A stretch of DNA of 64,000 bases from Lacrimispora amygdalina (lineage in GTDB: Bacteria > Bacillota > Clostridia > Lachnospirales > Lachnospiraceae). The position numbers were made by a program, and so were the translations under genes. Under the pieces are notes generated by a model. It saw only the letters and a program-made list of their open reading frames with translations, did not search any database and was not told the DNA's origin. Shown here one piece after another: positions 25,404-33,832 of this stretch (positions within the stretch are counted from its first letter, which is position 1; every line of letters begins with the position of its first letter). Where the stretch lies: the NCBI RefSeq assembly GCF_900205965.1, contig NZ_OAOF01000021.1:1-64000 (forward strand), read 5' to 3'.

Positions 25404-26597
25404 TTATACCAAAGCTTTTGTCTCTCTTGCAATTGCAAGTTCTTCGTTGGTTGGGATCACACATACTTTCACCTTGGAATCCGGTGCGGAAATCATCATG
25501 CGTTTGCCTCTGTGGCTATTTGCTTCTGCATCGATTTCTACTCCAAGATAGGTTAAATAGGTACAGATTCCTGCACGGATCGGCTTATCATTCTCGCCTA
25601 CGCCTGCTGTAAATGCGATGGCATCCACTCCATTCATTGCTGCAGTATAAGCACCGATGTATTTAGCTACACGGTAGATATATGCATTAATTGCAGTATC
25701 TGCCAGGTGATTTCCCTCTGCCTGTGCTTTCTGAACGTCACGGAAGTCACTGGAAATTCCGCCGGACATACCAAGAATACCAGATTTTTTATTTAAGATA
25801 TCCAGTACTTCATTAACGGTCTTGCCTTCTTTGTTGCAGATGAACTGAACAACAGCAGGATCAATATCACCGCTTCTGGTTCCCATAATAAGACCTTCTA
25901 ACGGAGTCAGACCCATACTTGTATCCACACATTTGCCTCCGATGGAAGCAGAAATACTTGCTCCATTACCTAAATGACAAACGATAACTTTTCCCTTCTC
26001 ATGATCCAGCCCGCAAAAATCCAGTGCTTCTTTGGATACAAAGCTGTGGCTTGTTCCGTGGAAGCCGTAACGGCGGATGCTGTATTTCTCATAATATTCC
26101 TGGGGAATTGCGTAAAGAGAAGCTTTCTCCGGCATACCCATACCAAAAGCAGTATCAAACACTGCTACATTGGGTGTTCCAGGCATAGCTGCTTCACAAG
26201 CCTCGATCCCCATTAAGTTTGCAGGGTTGTGCAGAGGTCCTAGATCAAAGCAGTCACGAATTACTTTCTTAACGTCTTCATTCACAACGATGGAATCACT
26301 GTAAATGGTACCGGCATGGAGAACACGATGTCCTACTGCGGAAATTTCACTGGTATCTTTGATAACTCCATGCTGAGGATCAACCAGGGCATCCATAACA
26401 AGCTGAATTGCTACAGTGTGGTTTGGCATCTCTTTATCTAATTCAAATTCGTCTTTTCCCTCTGCTTTGTGAGTCAGTTTGGATCCGTTAATACCAATTC
26501 TTTCGCATAATCCTTTTGCTAAAACTCCCTCATTTGTCATATCAATCAGCTGATATTTTAAGGAAGAGCTTCCGCAGTTGATAACTAAAATTTTCAT
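25404..26597 (-). CDS. ackA: Acetate kinase
   Basis: Interconverts acetyl-phosphate + ADP and acetate + ATP, the energy-yielding step of acetate fermentation. 397 residues, usual length. The N-terminus KILVINCGSSSLKYQL and the motifs RYGFHGTSH, CHLGNGASISA and FTAGVGEN are diagnostic of acetokinases. It lies 20 bases after pduL in the same direction, forming a two-gene acetyl-CoA to acetate pathway. Confidence 0.97.
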   Translation of the reverse strand: MKILVINCGSSSLKYQLIDMTNEGVLAKGLCERIGINGSKLTHKAEGKDEFELDKEMPNHTVAIQLVMDALVDPQHGVIKDTSEISAVGHRVLHAGTIYSDSIVVNEDVKKVIRDCFDLGPLHNPANLMGIEACEAAMPGTPNVAVFDTAFGMGMPEKASLYAIPQEYYEKYSIRRYGFHGTSHSFVSKEALDFCGLDHEKGKVIVCHLGNGASISASIGGKCVDTSMGLTPLEGLIMGTRSGDIDPAVVQFICNKEGKTVNEVLDILNKKSGILGMSGGISSDFRDVQKAQAEGNHLADTAINAYIYRVAKYIGAYTAAMNGVDAIAFTAGVGENDKPIRAGICTYLTYLGVEIDAEANSHRGKRMMISAPDSKVKVCVIPTNEELAIARETKALV

Positions 26598-26617
26598 AAA
26601 ACCGAATTCTCCTTTGA

Positions 26618-27187
26618 TTATTTTACAATTTCGCCGTACTGTTCTCTGCCGCAGCCTGCTGCGTTGGATTCATCTGTATCAATGTGCATAGCCAGTGCAT
26701 AAGTTTCGCTTACACGTACTACTACATCTCCAAAAACAAGGCTTCTGCCATTTGTGTCAATTTTTACAGAAACGATTTCGCCGTTTTTAACACCCAGCTT
26801 TTCTGCATCTGCAGGCGTTGCATGTATATGACGCTTTGCAGCAATTACGCCCTCTGTGATATCAATTTCACCTGCCGGTCCGATTATCTTGCAAGGTCCG
26901 CTGCCTGCGATATCTCCGGATTCTCTTACTGGTGCTGCAATTCCTGCTGAACGGGCGTCTGTCAGAGAAAGTTCCACCTGGGTAGATTTTCTGACTGGTC
27001 CTAAAATGGAAACTCCCTTGAATTCACCTTTGGATCCAACAACAGTAACTCTCTCCTCGCAAGCGAACTGACCTGGCTGGGATAATTCTTTCTTCTTGGT
27101 TAATTCATATCCCTGTCCAAATAAAATCTCAAGATGTTCCTGAGATAAATGTACATGACGAGCTGATGTTTCAACGATAAAATTCAT
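26618..27187 (-). CDS. pduL: Phosphate acyltransferase PduL type (acetyl-CoA to acetyl-P)
   Basis: 189 residues. PduL-type phosphotransacylase, unrelated to the classic Pta. Zinc-binding histidines appear in SARHVHLSQEHL and HIHATPADAEKLGV, and AMHIDTDESNAAG lies at the C-terminus, all typical. The protein starts directly at the first beta-barrel and lacks the N-terminal microcompartment-targeting extension. With ackA downstream it most likely makes acetyl-phosphate from acetyl-CoA in the cytosol rather than serving propanediol degradation. Confidence 0.93.
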   Translation of the reverse strand: MNFIVETSARHVHLSQEHLEILFGQGYELTKKKELSQPGQFACEERVTVVGSKGEFKGVSILGPVRKSTQVELSLTDARSAGIAAPVRESGDIAGSGPCKIIGPAGEIDITEGVIAAKRHIHATPADAEKLGVKNGEIVSVKIDTNGRSLVFGDVVVRVSETYALAMHIDTDESNAAGCGREQYGEIVK

Positions 27188-27241
27188 ACTTATCTATTCT
27201 CCTGTTCTTATTAATCAATGATTCTTCTTGATTCTCACTCT

Positions 27242-27270
27242 ATTCTATGAGCATTCCCGAAAATTTTCAA
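27242..27270 (-). promoter_or_regulatory. Promoter of pduL-ackA
   Basis: On the minus strand, -35 TTGAAA (27265-27270), 17-bp spacer, -10 TAGAAT (27242-27247), about 55 bases upstream of the pduL start. Confidence 0.75.
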
Positions 27271-27288
27271 GTGTTGTGATAAAATAAT

Positions 27289-27317
27289 TTGCATTTTTTG
27301 CGAAACAATAGCATAAT
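27289..27317 (+). promoter_or_regulatory. Promoter of tmcAL
   Basis: On the plus strand, -35 TTGCAT (27289-27294), 17-bp spacer, -10 CATAAT (27312-27317), 32 bases before the tmcAL ATG. It is back-to-back with the pduL promoter. Confidence 0.65.
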
Positions 27318-27349
27318 ATAGGTTGAAATAAAGAAAAAGGACGTTTTTT

Positions 27350-28612
27350 ATGATAAAAGAGAGAAATTCGTATGCGGTAGGAATAATTGCTGAGTATAAT
27401 CCATTTCATAACGGACACGCCTATCACATCAAAAAAGCCAGGGAACTGACCAATGCAGAGTATGTGGTTGTAGTCATGAGCGGAGACTTTGTGCAGCGCG
27501 GTTCACCGGCAATTTACGACAAATATACCAGAACAGCCATGGCACTTTCCTGCGGAGCCGACTTGGTGCTGGAGCTTCCGTCCGTATTTGCAACCAGCAG
27601 TGCGGAGGATTTTGCCGCCTGCGCCGTTTCGTTGTTAAACGGTCTTGGAGCCGTTGACAGCGTATGCTTTGGCAGTGAGTGCGCAGATATGGGAAAACTT
27701 TCCTCCATTGCTTCTATTCTCGCCAAGGAGCCGCCCGTTTATTCAGAGGAACTGCGCAGTCAGCTGAAAAAAGGAGCTACATTCCCCGAAGCAAGAAATA
27801 CCGCTCTGATCACAAGCGGTGCTGTCAGTAACGAAGATGCTAAAGTCCTTGCCTCACCCAATAATATTTTAGGAATTGAATATTTAAAAGCGATCTGCAG
27901 GCAGCATTCTTTTCTCACTCCGCTAACCATTGCAAGAAACGGCAGCGGATACCATGATCCGCTGCTCACACCTGACCGATTCTGCTCCGCTACCGGACTT
28001 AGAAAAGCGTTAAAGGAATCAGAAAGTTCTTCCAGCGAAAACCCGGCAGTCTTTCAGTATGTACCGGAAGCAGTGAAAAAGAAAATCATGGAGAGCAGGC
28101 CTCTTTTCTATGACGATTTCAGCCTGCTTTTAAATACAACACTGCTCCGGCTTTCAATGGAAGGGATTCCGTTTCAGACCTTTGCCGACGTGTCGGAGGA
28201 ACTGGCAGCCAGGATAACTAAACAACTTCCAGATTATCATTCCTGTGAAGAGAAAATTAATCAGCTAAAAACAAGACAATACACATATACCAGAATCAGC
28301 CGTGCATTGCTTCATATTCTTACAGGCACAACAAATCAGCTGACTGCTGAAGGCAGACAGGCCGGTTATGCTCCTTATGCAAGAATACTGGGATTTAGAA
28401 AAGACTCCGTACCTCTGATGGGAGAAATAAAAAAAAGAGGGAGCATCCCTCTCATTACTAAAACTGCAGGCGCAGAAACCAGCCTGACGGGAGCAGCCGC
28501 TTCGATGCTCCGGCACGATTTTTATTCTTCACATATCTATCAAACTGTATATCAGGCAAAATATGATACAAAAATCAAAAATGAATTCACACAATCCGTC
28601 GTCATACTATGA
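27350..28612 (+). CDS. tmcAL: tRNA(Met) cytidine acetate ligase TmcAL
   Basis: 420 residues of the YlbM/TmcAL nucleotidyltransferase family, which activates acetate with ATP and makes N4-acetylcytidine at the wobble position of elongator tRNA(Met). The N-terminal Rossmann domain has GIIAEYNPFHNGH (the HxGH-type nucleotidyltransferase motif) and MSGDFVQRG. SSNNILGIEYLK-like residues (SPNNILGIEYLKA) near residue 180 are also typical. It is divergent from pduL-ackA, which produce acetate, an arrangement that makes metabolic sense. Its 3' end overlaps the Nudix gene by 6 bases. Confidence 0.93.
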   Translation: MIKERNSYAVGIIAEYNPFHNGHAYHIKKARELTNAEYVVVVMSGDFVQRGSPAIYDKYTRTAMALSCGADLVLELPSVFATSSAEDFAACAVSLLNGLGAVDSVCFGSECADMGKLSSIASILAKEPPVYSEELRSQLKKGATFPEARNTALITSGAVSNEDAKVLASPNNILGIEYLKAICRQHSFLTPLTIARNGSGYHDPLLTPDRFCSATGLRKALKESESSSSENPAVFQYVPEAVKKKIMESRPLFYDDFSLLLNTTLLRLSMEGIPFQTFADVSEELAARITKQLPDYHSCEEKINQLKTRQYTYTRISRALLHILTGTTNQLTAEGRQAGYAPYARILGFRKDSVPLMGEIKKRGSIPLITKTAGAETSLTGAAASMLRHDFYSSHIYQTVYQAKYDTKIKNEFTQSVVIL

Positions 28613-28622
28613 CGGCGGATTG
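28592..28622. other. 31-bp inverted repeat over two convergent stop codons
   Basis: Arms CAATCCGTCGTCATA (28592-28606) and TATGACGGCGGATTG (28608-28622) pair over 15 bp with one wobble and a 1-nt centre. The stop codons of tmcAL (28610-28612) and of the Nudix gene (28607-28609) lie in the middle. It may be a bidirectional transcription-end hairpin embedded in coding sequence; a T-rich stretch follows on the minus strand only after about 20 bases. Confidence 0.75.
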
Positions 28623-29113
28623 ATGAATTCTCTGATACTGTCTTTATATAGAAGAAACCGGGATTTTGGTACCACTACCTCCTGTTTCCATAAATCAAGC
28701 AGCTCATTAAAGGTTACAAGCCTGGCATCAACAACTTCTTCCTTCTGCAGTTTAACATCCTCTATGGTAATGTCCTGTCTGGTAATATAGGTATCTACAA
28801 ACCGTTCCTTCTGACGAATGCTATGAATCAGCTTTAAATCTTCTTTATCAGCATGAATACCAGTTTCTTCCAAAAGCTCTCTTAATGCTCCTTCTGCGCT
28901 TGTTTCTCCTGCAAGCACAGAACCTCCGGAACACTCCCACATTAATCCATATGGCTTATCCGGATGCCGTCTGGTCAGAAGAATCAGATTCTTCTGATTA
29001 ACGGTCCAGATATCAGCCACCAGATGGTATTCCCCTTTACCAAGCGGAACCCCTCGAACATGTGTCCTTCCGGTTGCCGCTCTGTTCTCATCGTAGATAT
29101 CCCAAAGTTCCAT
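28607..29113 (-). CDS. Nudix hydrolase
   Basis: About 168 residues. The Nudix box is complete, running from GGSVLAGETSAEGALREL into LEETGI (G-x5-E-x7-RE-x2-EE-x-G). The N-terminal WDIYDENRAATGRTHVRG resembles IPP-isomerase-like Nudix proteins such as YfcD. An upstream TTG at 29140 is in frame, but an AGGGG ribosome site precedes the ATG at 29113, giving the N-terminus MELWDIYDE. The substrate, a nucleoside diphosphate derivative, cannot be named. It is convergent with tmcAL. Confidence 0.9.
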   Translation of the reverse strand: MELWDIYDENRAATGRTHVRGVPLGKGEYHLVADIWTVNQKNLILLTRRHPDKPYGLMWECSGGSVLAGETSAEGALRELLEETGIHADKEDLKLIHSIRQKERFVDTYITRQDITIEDVKLQKEEVVDARLVTFNELLDLWKQEVVVPKSRFLLYKDSIREFINPPS

Positions 29114-29149
29114 AAGCCATTCCCCTGTCTGACGTGTCAACAGTTAAAT

Positions 29150-29494
29150 TTAAAAGTTTGATCCGTTCCAGCCCCAGTGATTTGCTTCCTCGTATTTTAT
29201 ATAGATCTTATCCTGCGCAATTCCCAATACGTCTTTATATATCCTGGAAATTTCAGCGGTCAGGTAGTCAAGGTCCCGGTCAGCAGCATGCCCGAAAATT
29301 TTAACTTCTATAAAAGCAATTTTCGTGTTGTTCTTTCCTTTGAAATATAGGGAATAGTTATCTTCAAAACCAACCATCAGCCAGCTTTCTGATTTGCCTG
29401 GAATCAGGCTGATAGCCTGCCCGAGCTTCTCTTTTAACAGTTCCTTCTCTTCCTCTGATAATGTAACATTTACTTTTGAATTAATAAAAGGCAT
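29150..29494 (-). CDS. MIF-like tautomerase
   Basis: 114 residues of the macrophage migration inhibitory factor/phenylpyruvate tautomerase superfamily. The ATG at 29494 has a perfect GGAGG ribosome site and gives MPFINSKVNV, so Pro1 of the processed protein is available as the catalytic base, as the family needs. The segments PGKSESWLMVGFED and AFIEVKIFG, and the C-terminal NHWGWNGSNF, match MIF length and layout. Longer upstream reading (to 29551) would bury the Pro and is rejected. It sits between a methyltransferase and a Nudix gene, on the same strand. Confidence 0.88.
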   Translation of the reverse strand: MPFINSKVNVTLSEEEKELLKEKLGQAISLIPGKSESWLMVGFEDNYSLYFKGKNNTKIAFIEVKIFGHAADRDLDYLTAEISRIYKDVLGIAQDKIYIKYEEANHWGWNGSNF

Positions 29495-29554
29495 GAACAT
29501 TCCTCCTTCAATTATTAAAATCATCATATCATATATAGCAGTAAATTTCACCCA

Positions 29555-30736
29555 TTATTTTACAATAGTCTGCTCTTTAAAAATAAGATCATAAAGGGTC
29601 AGATTTCCATGAAGAAATTCCATAATTTCATCAATCTGCTTCCGATTATTCTTCTTTTCTCCCTGCTTAACCGCACGGATTAAAATATTCTTTGGTGTGT
29701 GTTCCATATCAATGAATTCCAGTATCTGGGTTCTGTACCCCTGGTTTTCCAGAATTTCCGCCCGCAGCGCATCCGTATACAGGGCAGACAGACGTTCTTT
29801 AATCAGTCCATACTGCAGCACAGGGGCCATCAGACTGTTCTCTATCTGTTTATTGAGTTCGTGCTGACAGCAGGGAACAGAAAGAATAACAGATGCTCCC
29901 CACCGGACTGCTTTTGCAAGTGCAAAATCAGTAGCTGTATCGCAGGCATGAAGTGTTACAACCATATCAACCTGATCCACGCCCTCATAAGAAGCGATAT
30001 CACCGTGATAGAATCTCAGTTTTTCATAACCATAGCTTTCACTTAACCGGTTACAGTTGTCAATTACCGTCTGCTTTAAATCCAGACCAATAATGCGGAT
30101 GGAATACCCTTTTTGCTCATGAAGATAATAATACATGGCAAAGGTCAGATAGGATTTGCCGCAGCCAAAGTCAATAATTACATTCTCCCTGTCTTTATGA
30201 AGCCTGGGGAGTATATCTTCAATAAATTCCAGAAACCGGTTAATCTGGCGGAATTTATCGTATCTGGACTTTACGATCCTGCCTTCTTCTGTCATTACTC
30301 CCAGATCAACCAAAAACGGAACAGGGGTTCCTTCTTTTAAAATATAGTTTTTTTGCCTGTTATGATCAGTAACAGGGGGAGCTGCCATGATCTTTTGCGG
30401 AGTGCGTTTTACCTTAATGCCTGGCACCCCTTTTTTGCTTACCAGAACTCTGACCTGTCCTTTGGCGGATTCCAGTTCCATCTGCCGAAACGTTCCATCC
30501 AATAAATCCGTAACATAGTCTGCACATTCTGATTCCCGAAGATTCTTATGAAATGCCTGGTTTCCTTTCAACTCTTCCGCCTGAAACAGCACCAGCTCCT
30601 TCTGTTTCAGGGGACGGATCTTCACTTTCGACACCCCCTGTTTCTCAGTTGGGTTGCTGATAATGATGCGGACCAGGAATTCATCAAGAAATTCTCCAAT
30701 CGCTTTTGCCAGTTTTCTCTTTTCTATCTGTTCCAT
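29555..30736 (-). CDS. SAM-dependent methyltransferase, METTL25/Methyltransf_32-like
   Basis: 393 residues. The N-terminal half (about 1-165) is basic and poorly recognisable. The C-terminal half is a Rossmann methyltransferase with motif I IIDFGCGKSYLT near residue 184, an acidic GLDLKQ, and a later VPCCQHE segment, as in the family of eukaryotic RRNAD1/METTL25 and their bacterial homologues. The target is unknown; RNA or protein are possible. Its start abuts the end of the DUF711 gene (2 bases), so it is part of that transcript. Confidence 0.82.
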   Translation of the reverse strand: MEQIEKRKLAKAIGEFLDEFLVRIIISNPTEKQGVSKVKIRPLKQKELVLFQAEELKGNQAFHKNLRESECADYVTDLLDGTFRQMELESAKGQVRVLVSKKGVPGIKVKRTPQKIMAAPPVTDHNRQKNYILKEGTPVPFLVDLGVMTEEGRIVKSRYDKFRQINRFLEFIEDILPRLHKDRENVIIDFGCGKSYLTFAMYYYLHEQKGYSIRIIGLDLKQTVIDNCNRLSESYGYEKLRFYHGDIASYEGVDQVDMVVTLHACDTATDFALAKAVRWGASVILSVPCCQHELNKQIENSLMAPVLQYGLIKERLSALYTDALRAEILENQGYRTQILEFIDMEHTPKNILIRAVKQGEKKNNRKQIDEIMEFLHGNLTLYDLIFKEQTIVK

Positions 30737-30738
30737 AC

Positions 30739-32103
30739 TTAATTCTTAAAACTGTGAATCGGCGCAGGGATTCTTCCCCCCCGGCTGACAAACGCCTCAC
30801 AGGAGTACTGGTTTACAGGCATAACAGGAGCATATCCTAAAAGTCCGCCAAATTCAACCGTTTCGCCAACCGTCTTACCGATTACCGGAATGATTCGAAC
30901 TGCCGTTGTCTTCTGATTCACCATGCCGATTGCTGATTCATCTGCAATGATTCCTGATATGGTAGAAGCAGAGGTGTCTCCGGGAATGGCAATCATGTCA
31001 AGTCCTACGGAACAGACACAGGTCATGGCTTCCAGCTTTTCCAGATTCAGAGCACCCATGGCAACTGCATCGATCATTCCCTGATCTTCACTGACTGGTA
31101 TAAAGGCTCCGCTTAATCCTCCTACATAGGACGAAGCCATAACTCCGCCTTTTTTAACCTGATCATTGAGTAGAGCAAGAGCTGCAGTGGTACCGGGAGC
31201 ACCAACACGTTCCAGACCGATCTCTTCCAGAATCTCAGCCACACTGTCACCGACTGCAGGTGTGGGAGCCAGAGAAAGATCAATGATACCAAATGGAACA
31301 TTCAGCCTTTTAGAAGCCTCCTGTGCAACCAGCTGCCCCACACGGGTAATCTTAAATGCAGTCCGTTTAATGGTCTCGCAAAGGACTTCAAAGTCCTTTC
31401 CTCTGGCAGCTTCAATCGCCCGTTTTACTACGCCCGGTCCGCTGACACCTACATTAATGATGGCATCTGCTTCTGTCACACCATGGAAGGCACCAGCCAT
31501 AAATGGGTTATCATCCGGCGCATTGCAGAATATAACCAGTTTTGCACAGCCAAGAGAATCATTCTCTTTCGTCTCTTCTGCTGTTTCCAGTACGATCCTG
31601 CCCATAAGTGCAACGGCATCCATATTGATTCCTGTTTTTGTAGAGCCTACATTTACAGAACTGCAGACGCGGTCTGTACAGGCTAGCGCTTTTGGAATGG
31701 AACAGATCAGGTTTTTGTCTGCTGTTGTCATGCCCTTGCTGACCAATGCAGAATATCCGCCGATAAAATTAACACCTACTTCTTTTGCAGCGCGGTCAAG
31801 CGTCTGTGCAATGGTAACAAAATCCTCCGGAGTTTTACATGCTGCACCTCCGACCATGGCAATTGGGGTTACTGAAATCCGTTTATTTACAATGGGAATT
31901 GCAAAATCCTTCTCGATCTCTTTACCAACCGGTACCAGATTTTTAGCGACAGTGGTAATCTTATTGTAGATCTTCTCATTTACTGCCTGTAAATCGCTGT
32001 CACAGCAGTCAAGGAGGCTGATGCCCATGGTGATGGTACGCACATCCAGCAGTTCCTGTTCGATCATCTTATTGGTCTCATTTACTTCAAACATATTCAA
32101 CAT
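30739..32103 (-). CDS. DUF711/UPF0210 (PFL family) protein
   Basis: 454 residues, full family length. Conserved stretches include VRTITMGISLLDC at the N-terminus, VGGYSALVSKGM-like residues, GISGPGVV-like INVGVSGPGVVKRA, FGIIDLSLAPTPAVGDS and a C-terminal GRIPAPIHS. A weak relation to glycyl-radical-type folds has been proposed for the family (hence PFL), but no glycyl radical motif is visible and no reaction is known. It lies 38 bases downstream of an ACT-domain gene, a pairing conserved across Firmicutes. Confidence 0.9.
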   Translation of the reverse strand: MLNMFEVNETNKMIEQELLDVRTITMGISLLDCCDSDLQAVNEKIYNKITTVAKNLVPVGKEIEKDFAIPIVNKRISVTPIAMVGGAACKTPEDFVTIAQTLDRAAKEVGVNFIGGYSALVSKGMTTADKNLICSIPKALACTDRVCSSVNVGSTKTGINMDAVALMGRIVLETAEETKENDSLGCAKLVIFCNAPDDNPFMAGAFHGVTEADAIINVGVSGPGVVKRAIEAARGKDFEVLCETIKRTAFKITRVGQLVAQEASKRLNVPFGIIDLSLAPTPAVGDSVAEILEEIGLERVGAPGTTAALALLNDQVKKGGVMASSYVGGLSGAFIPVSEDQGMIDAVAMGALNLEKLEAMTCVCSVGLDMIAIPGDTSASTISGIIADESAIGMVNQKTTAVRIIPVIGKTVGETVEFGGLLGYAPVMPVNQYSCEAFVSRGGRIPAPIHSFKN

Positions 32104-32141
32104 ATTGAAAACCCATCCTTTTCTTAAGCCTTACTGCGTAA

Positions 32142-32417
32142 TCAGATCCGATGCATTTTTGTGAAAATATCTTCCCTCTGGCATTTTACCTTTACACCGA
32201 TCTCATCGCCTATCTGCTCCAGTTCATCTGCAAGCTCTCCAAAAGGCTTCGCTGCTTCATCCATGTCAACAATCATCATCATATTAAAATATCCCTGTAC
32301 AATGGTCTGGGAAATATCCAATATGTTCACCTGGTTGTTTGCAAGATACGTACAAATCTTAGCAATAATCCCCACTGTGTCTTTGCCAACTACTGTAATA
32401 ATCGTCTTATTCATCAT
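32142..32417 (-). CDS. ACT domain protein, UPF0237 family
   Basis: 91 residues, a single ACT domain with the start TIITVVGKDTVGIIAKIC and the segment VNILDISQTIVQGYF typical of GcvR-like ACT regulators. It probably binds an amino acid and regulates its DUF711 partner encoded 38 bases downstream. AGGAG ribosome site and two adjacent ATG codons at the start. Confidence 0.92.
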   Translation of the reverse strand: MMNKTIITVVGKDTVGIIAKICTYLANNQVNILDISQTIVQGYFNMMMIVDMDEAAKPFGELADELEQIGDEIGVKVKCQREDIFTKMHRI

Positions 32418-32428
32418 GCATCTCCTCT

Positions 32429-33226
32429 TTATATAGTGATAATTTCCGACATCTGATCCCGTTTTGCAACGGCTATGGAAAAATCAGATGCCTTAAATGG
32501 ATTATCTCCTTCTGAGATTTCAAGCTTTACGGTTTCATAAGCAAGCTCTTCATAATTATTCTCCTTGCTTAAATGACCCAGCAGAATCTTCTTTAAGTTC
32601 TCGTGAAGAATGCAGCACAGCAGCCGTCCCGCATTTTCATTGGATAAATGACCATGATCTCCTAATATTCTTCGTTTCAGATAATAAGGATAAGGTCCTG
32701 CCTGAAGCATATTCACATCATGATTGGATTCTAATAAAACCGCATCCAGTCCCTGCAGATGCTCGATAATGTACTGATTGTAATGGCCCATATCCGTTGC
32801 CACTGCAACGGACCTATGTTCATGCTGAATCCGGTAAGCTACCGGATTGGCCGCATCATGGTCAATGGAAAACGGTTTGACCTCTAAATCACCCACAAAA
32901 AAATCCACATCAGGACGAATGGCACAAAATAATTCCCGGGGGTATTCTCCCAGATATTTCTGTTTGGAAATTTCCTCCAGAGTCTCCCTCGTTCCGTAGA
33001 TAGGAACACCATATTTTCTGGCCAGCACTCCCAGCCCTTTGGTATGATCAGAATGTTCATGAGTGATCACAATTCCAGTGAGCTCGCTTCCTTTTAACCC
33101 GATTTCATTTAAGCCCTGTTCAATTCTCTTGTTGCTTATTCCGGCGTCAACCAGAATATGAGTTGTGTCAGAACCTACATAAATGCAGTTTCCACTGCTC
33201 CCGCTAGCAATGCTTACCAGTCTCAT
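32429..33226 (-). CDS. MBL-fold metallohydrolase, WalJ/YycJ-like
   Basis: 265 residues of the metallo-beta-lactamase fold. Metal-binding motif HEHSDHTKG near residue 56, further ligands in SIDHDAANP and DHGHLSNENAG. The N-terminus MRLVSIASGSSGNC is typical of YycJ/WalJ, an exonuclease-like protein linked to DNA processing and cell-wall regulation in Firmicutes. Its ATG overlaps the coaE stop codon (ATGA). It probably belongs to the polA-coaE transcript. Confidence 0.9.
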   Translation of the reverse strand: MRLVSIASGSSGNCIYVGSDTTHILVDAGISNKRIEQGLNEIGLKGSELTGIVITHEHSDHTKGLGVLARKYGVPIYGTRETLEEISKQKYLGEYPRELFCAIRPDVDFFVGDLEVKPFSIDHDAANPVAYRIQHEHRSVAVATDMGHYNQYIIEHLQGLDAVLLESNHDVNMLQAGPYPYYLKRRILGDHGHLSNENAGRLLCCILHENLKKILLGHLSKENNYEELAYETVKLEISEGDNPFKASDFSIAVAKRDQMSEIITI

Positions 33227-33816
33227 ATTGTTTTCGATCCCCTGCTTTTTAATATTTCCCCTAATTGGTTCTCTAAATCCATGACAGAACCATTGTTTTC
33301 GATGATCCGGTCACAAAGTCCTGCATACTCCTGCTCCGAGACCTGACTTTTGATAATTTCTTCCGAATGTTCTTTCGTATAACCCCTGTTCTCTGAAAGG
33401 CGCCTGATTCGGACATCCTCTTTCGCACGTACATACCATATCTCATCAAAGAGGTCTTTTGCTTCTTCACCCATAATTGCAAATTCTACCACAATAAGCC
33501 CGGCTTGGGAAGCAGAAATTTTTTCTCCGATCCGTTTCCATACAAGAGGATGGATCAGGGAATTAACCAGCTCTCTTGAAGATGTATCTTTAAAAATTAT
33601 TTTACCCAATGCAGTGCGGTCAATGATGTCGTCAGAATCAAGAATTGCTTCCCCCATCACTTCAATTAACCGAAAATACCCTTCTTCTCCCGGCAACATC
33701 AGTTCATGTGCCACCTTATCTGCTTCGATTACTTTTGCATTAAATTTTGTTTTCAATATCGACAGGACCAGACTTTTTCCGGCTCCCACTCCGCCTGTCA
33801 GTCCAATTACGTTCAT
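33223..33816 (-). CDS. coaE: Dephospho-CoA kinase
   Basis: Last step of coenzyme A synthesis. About 197 residues, the usual length. Walker A GLTGGVGAGKS at the N-terminus, VVEFAIMGEE in the lid region and RLSENRGYTKE in the C-terminal half match CoaE. The ATG at 33816 starts MNVIGLTGG; a longer reading from 33873 would overlap polA by 41 bases and has no better ribosome site. It lies 16 bases after polA, the usual neighbour in Clostridia. Confidence 0.95.
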   Translation of the reverse strand: MNVIGLTGGVGAGKSLVLSILKTKFNAKVIEADKVAHELMLPGEEGYFRLIEVMGEAILDSDDIIDRTALGKIIFKDTSSRELVNSLIHPLVWKRIGEKISASQAGLIVVEFAIMGEEAKDLFDEIWYVRAKEDVRIRRLSENRGYTKEHSEEIIKSQVSEQEYAGLCDRIIENNGSVMDLENQLGEILKSRGSKTI

Positions 33817-33832
33817 ACAATCCACCATTCCT

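Noticed and set aside
31166..31969. Long plus-strand open frame of 267 codons
   Set aside because: Antisense shadow of the DUF711 gene, whose protein is clearly conserved; the antisense translation is low-complexity and lacks a start signal.
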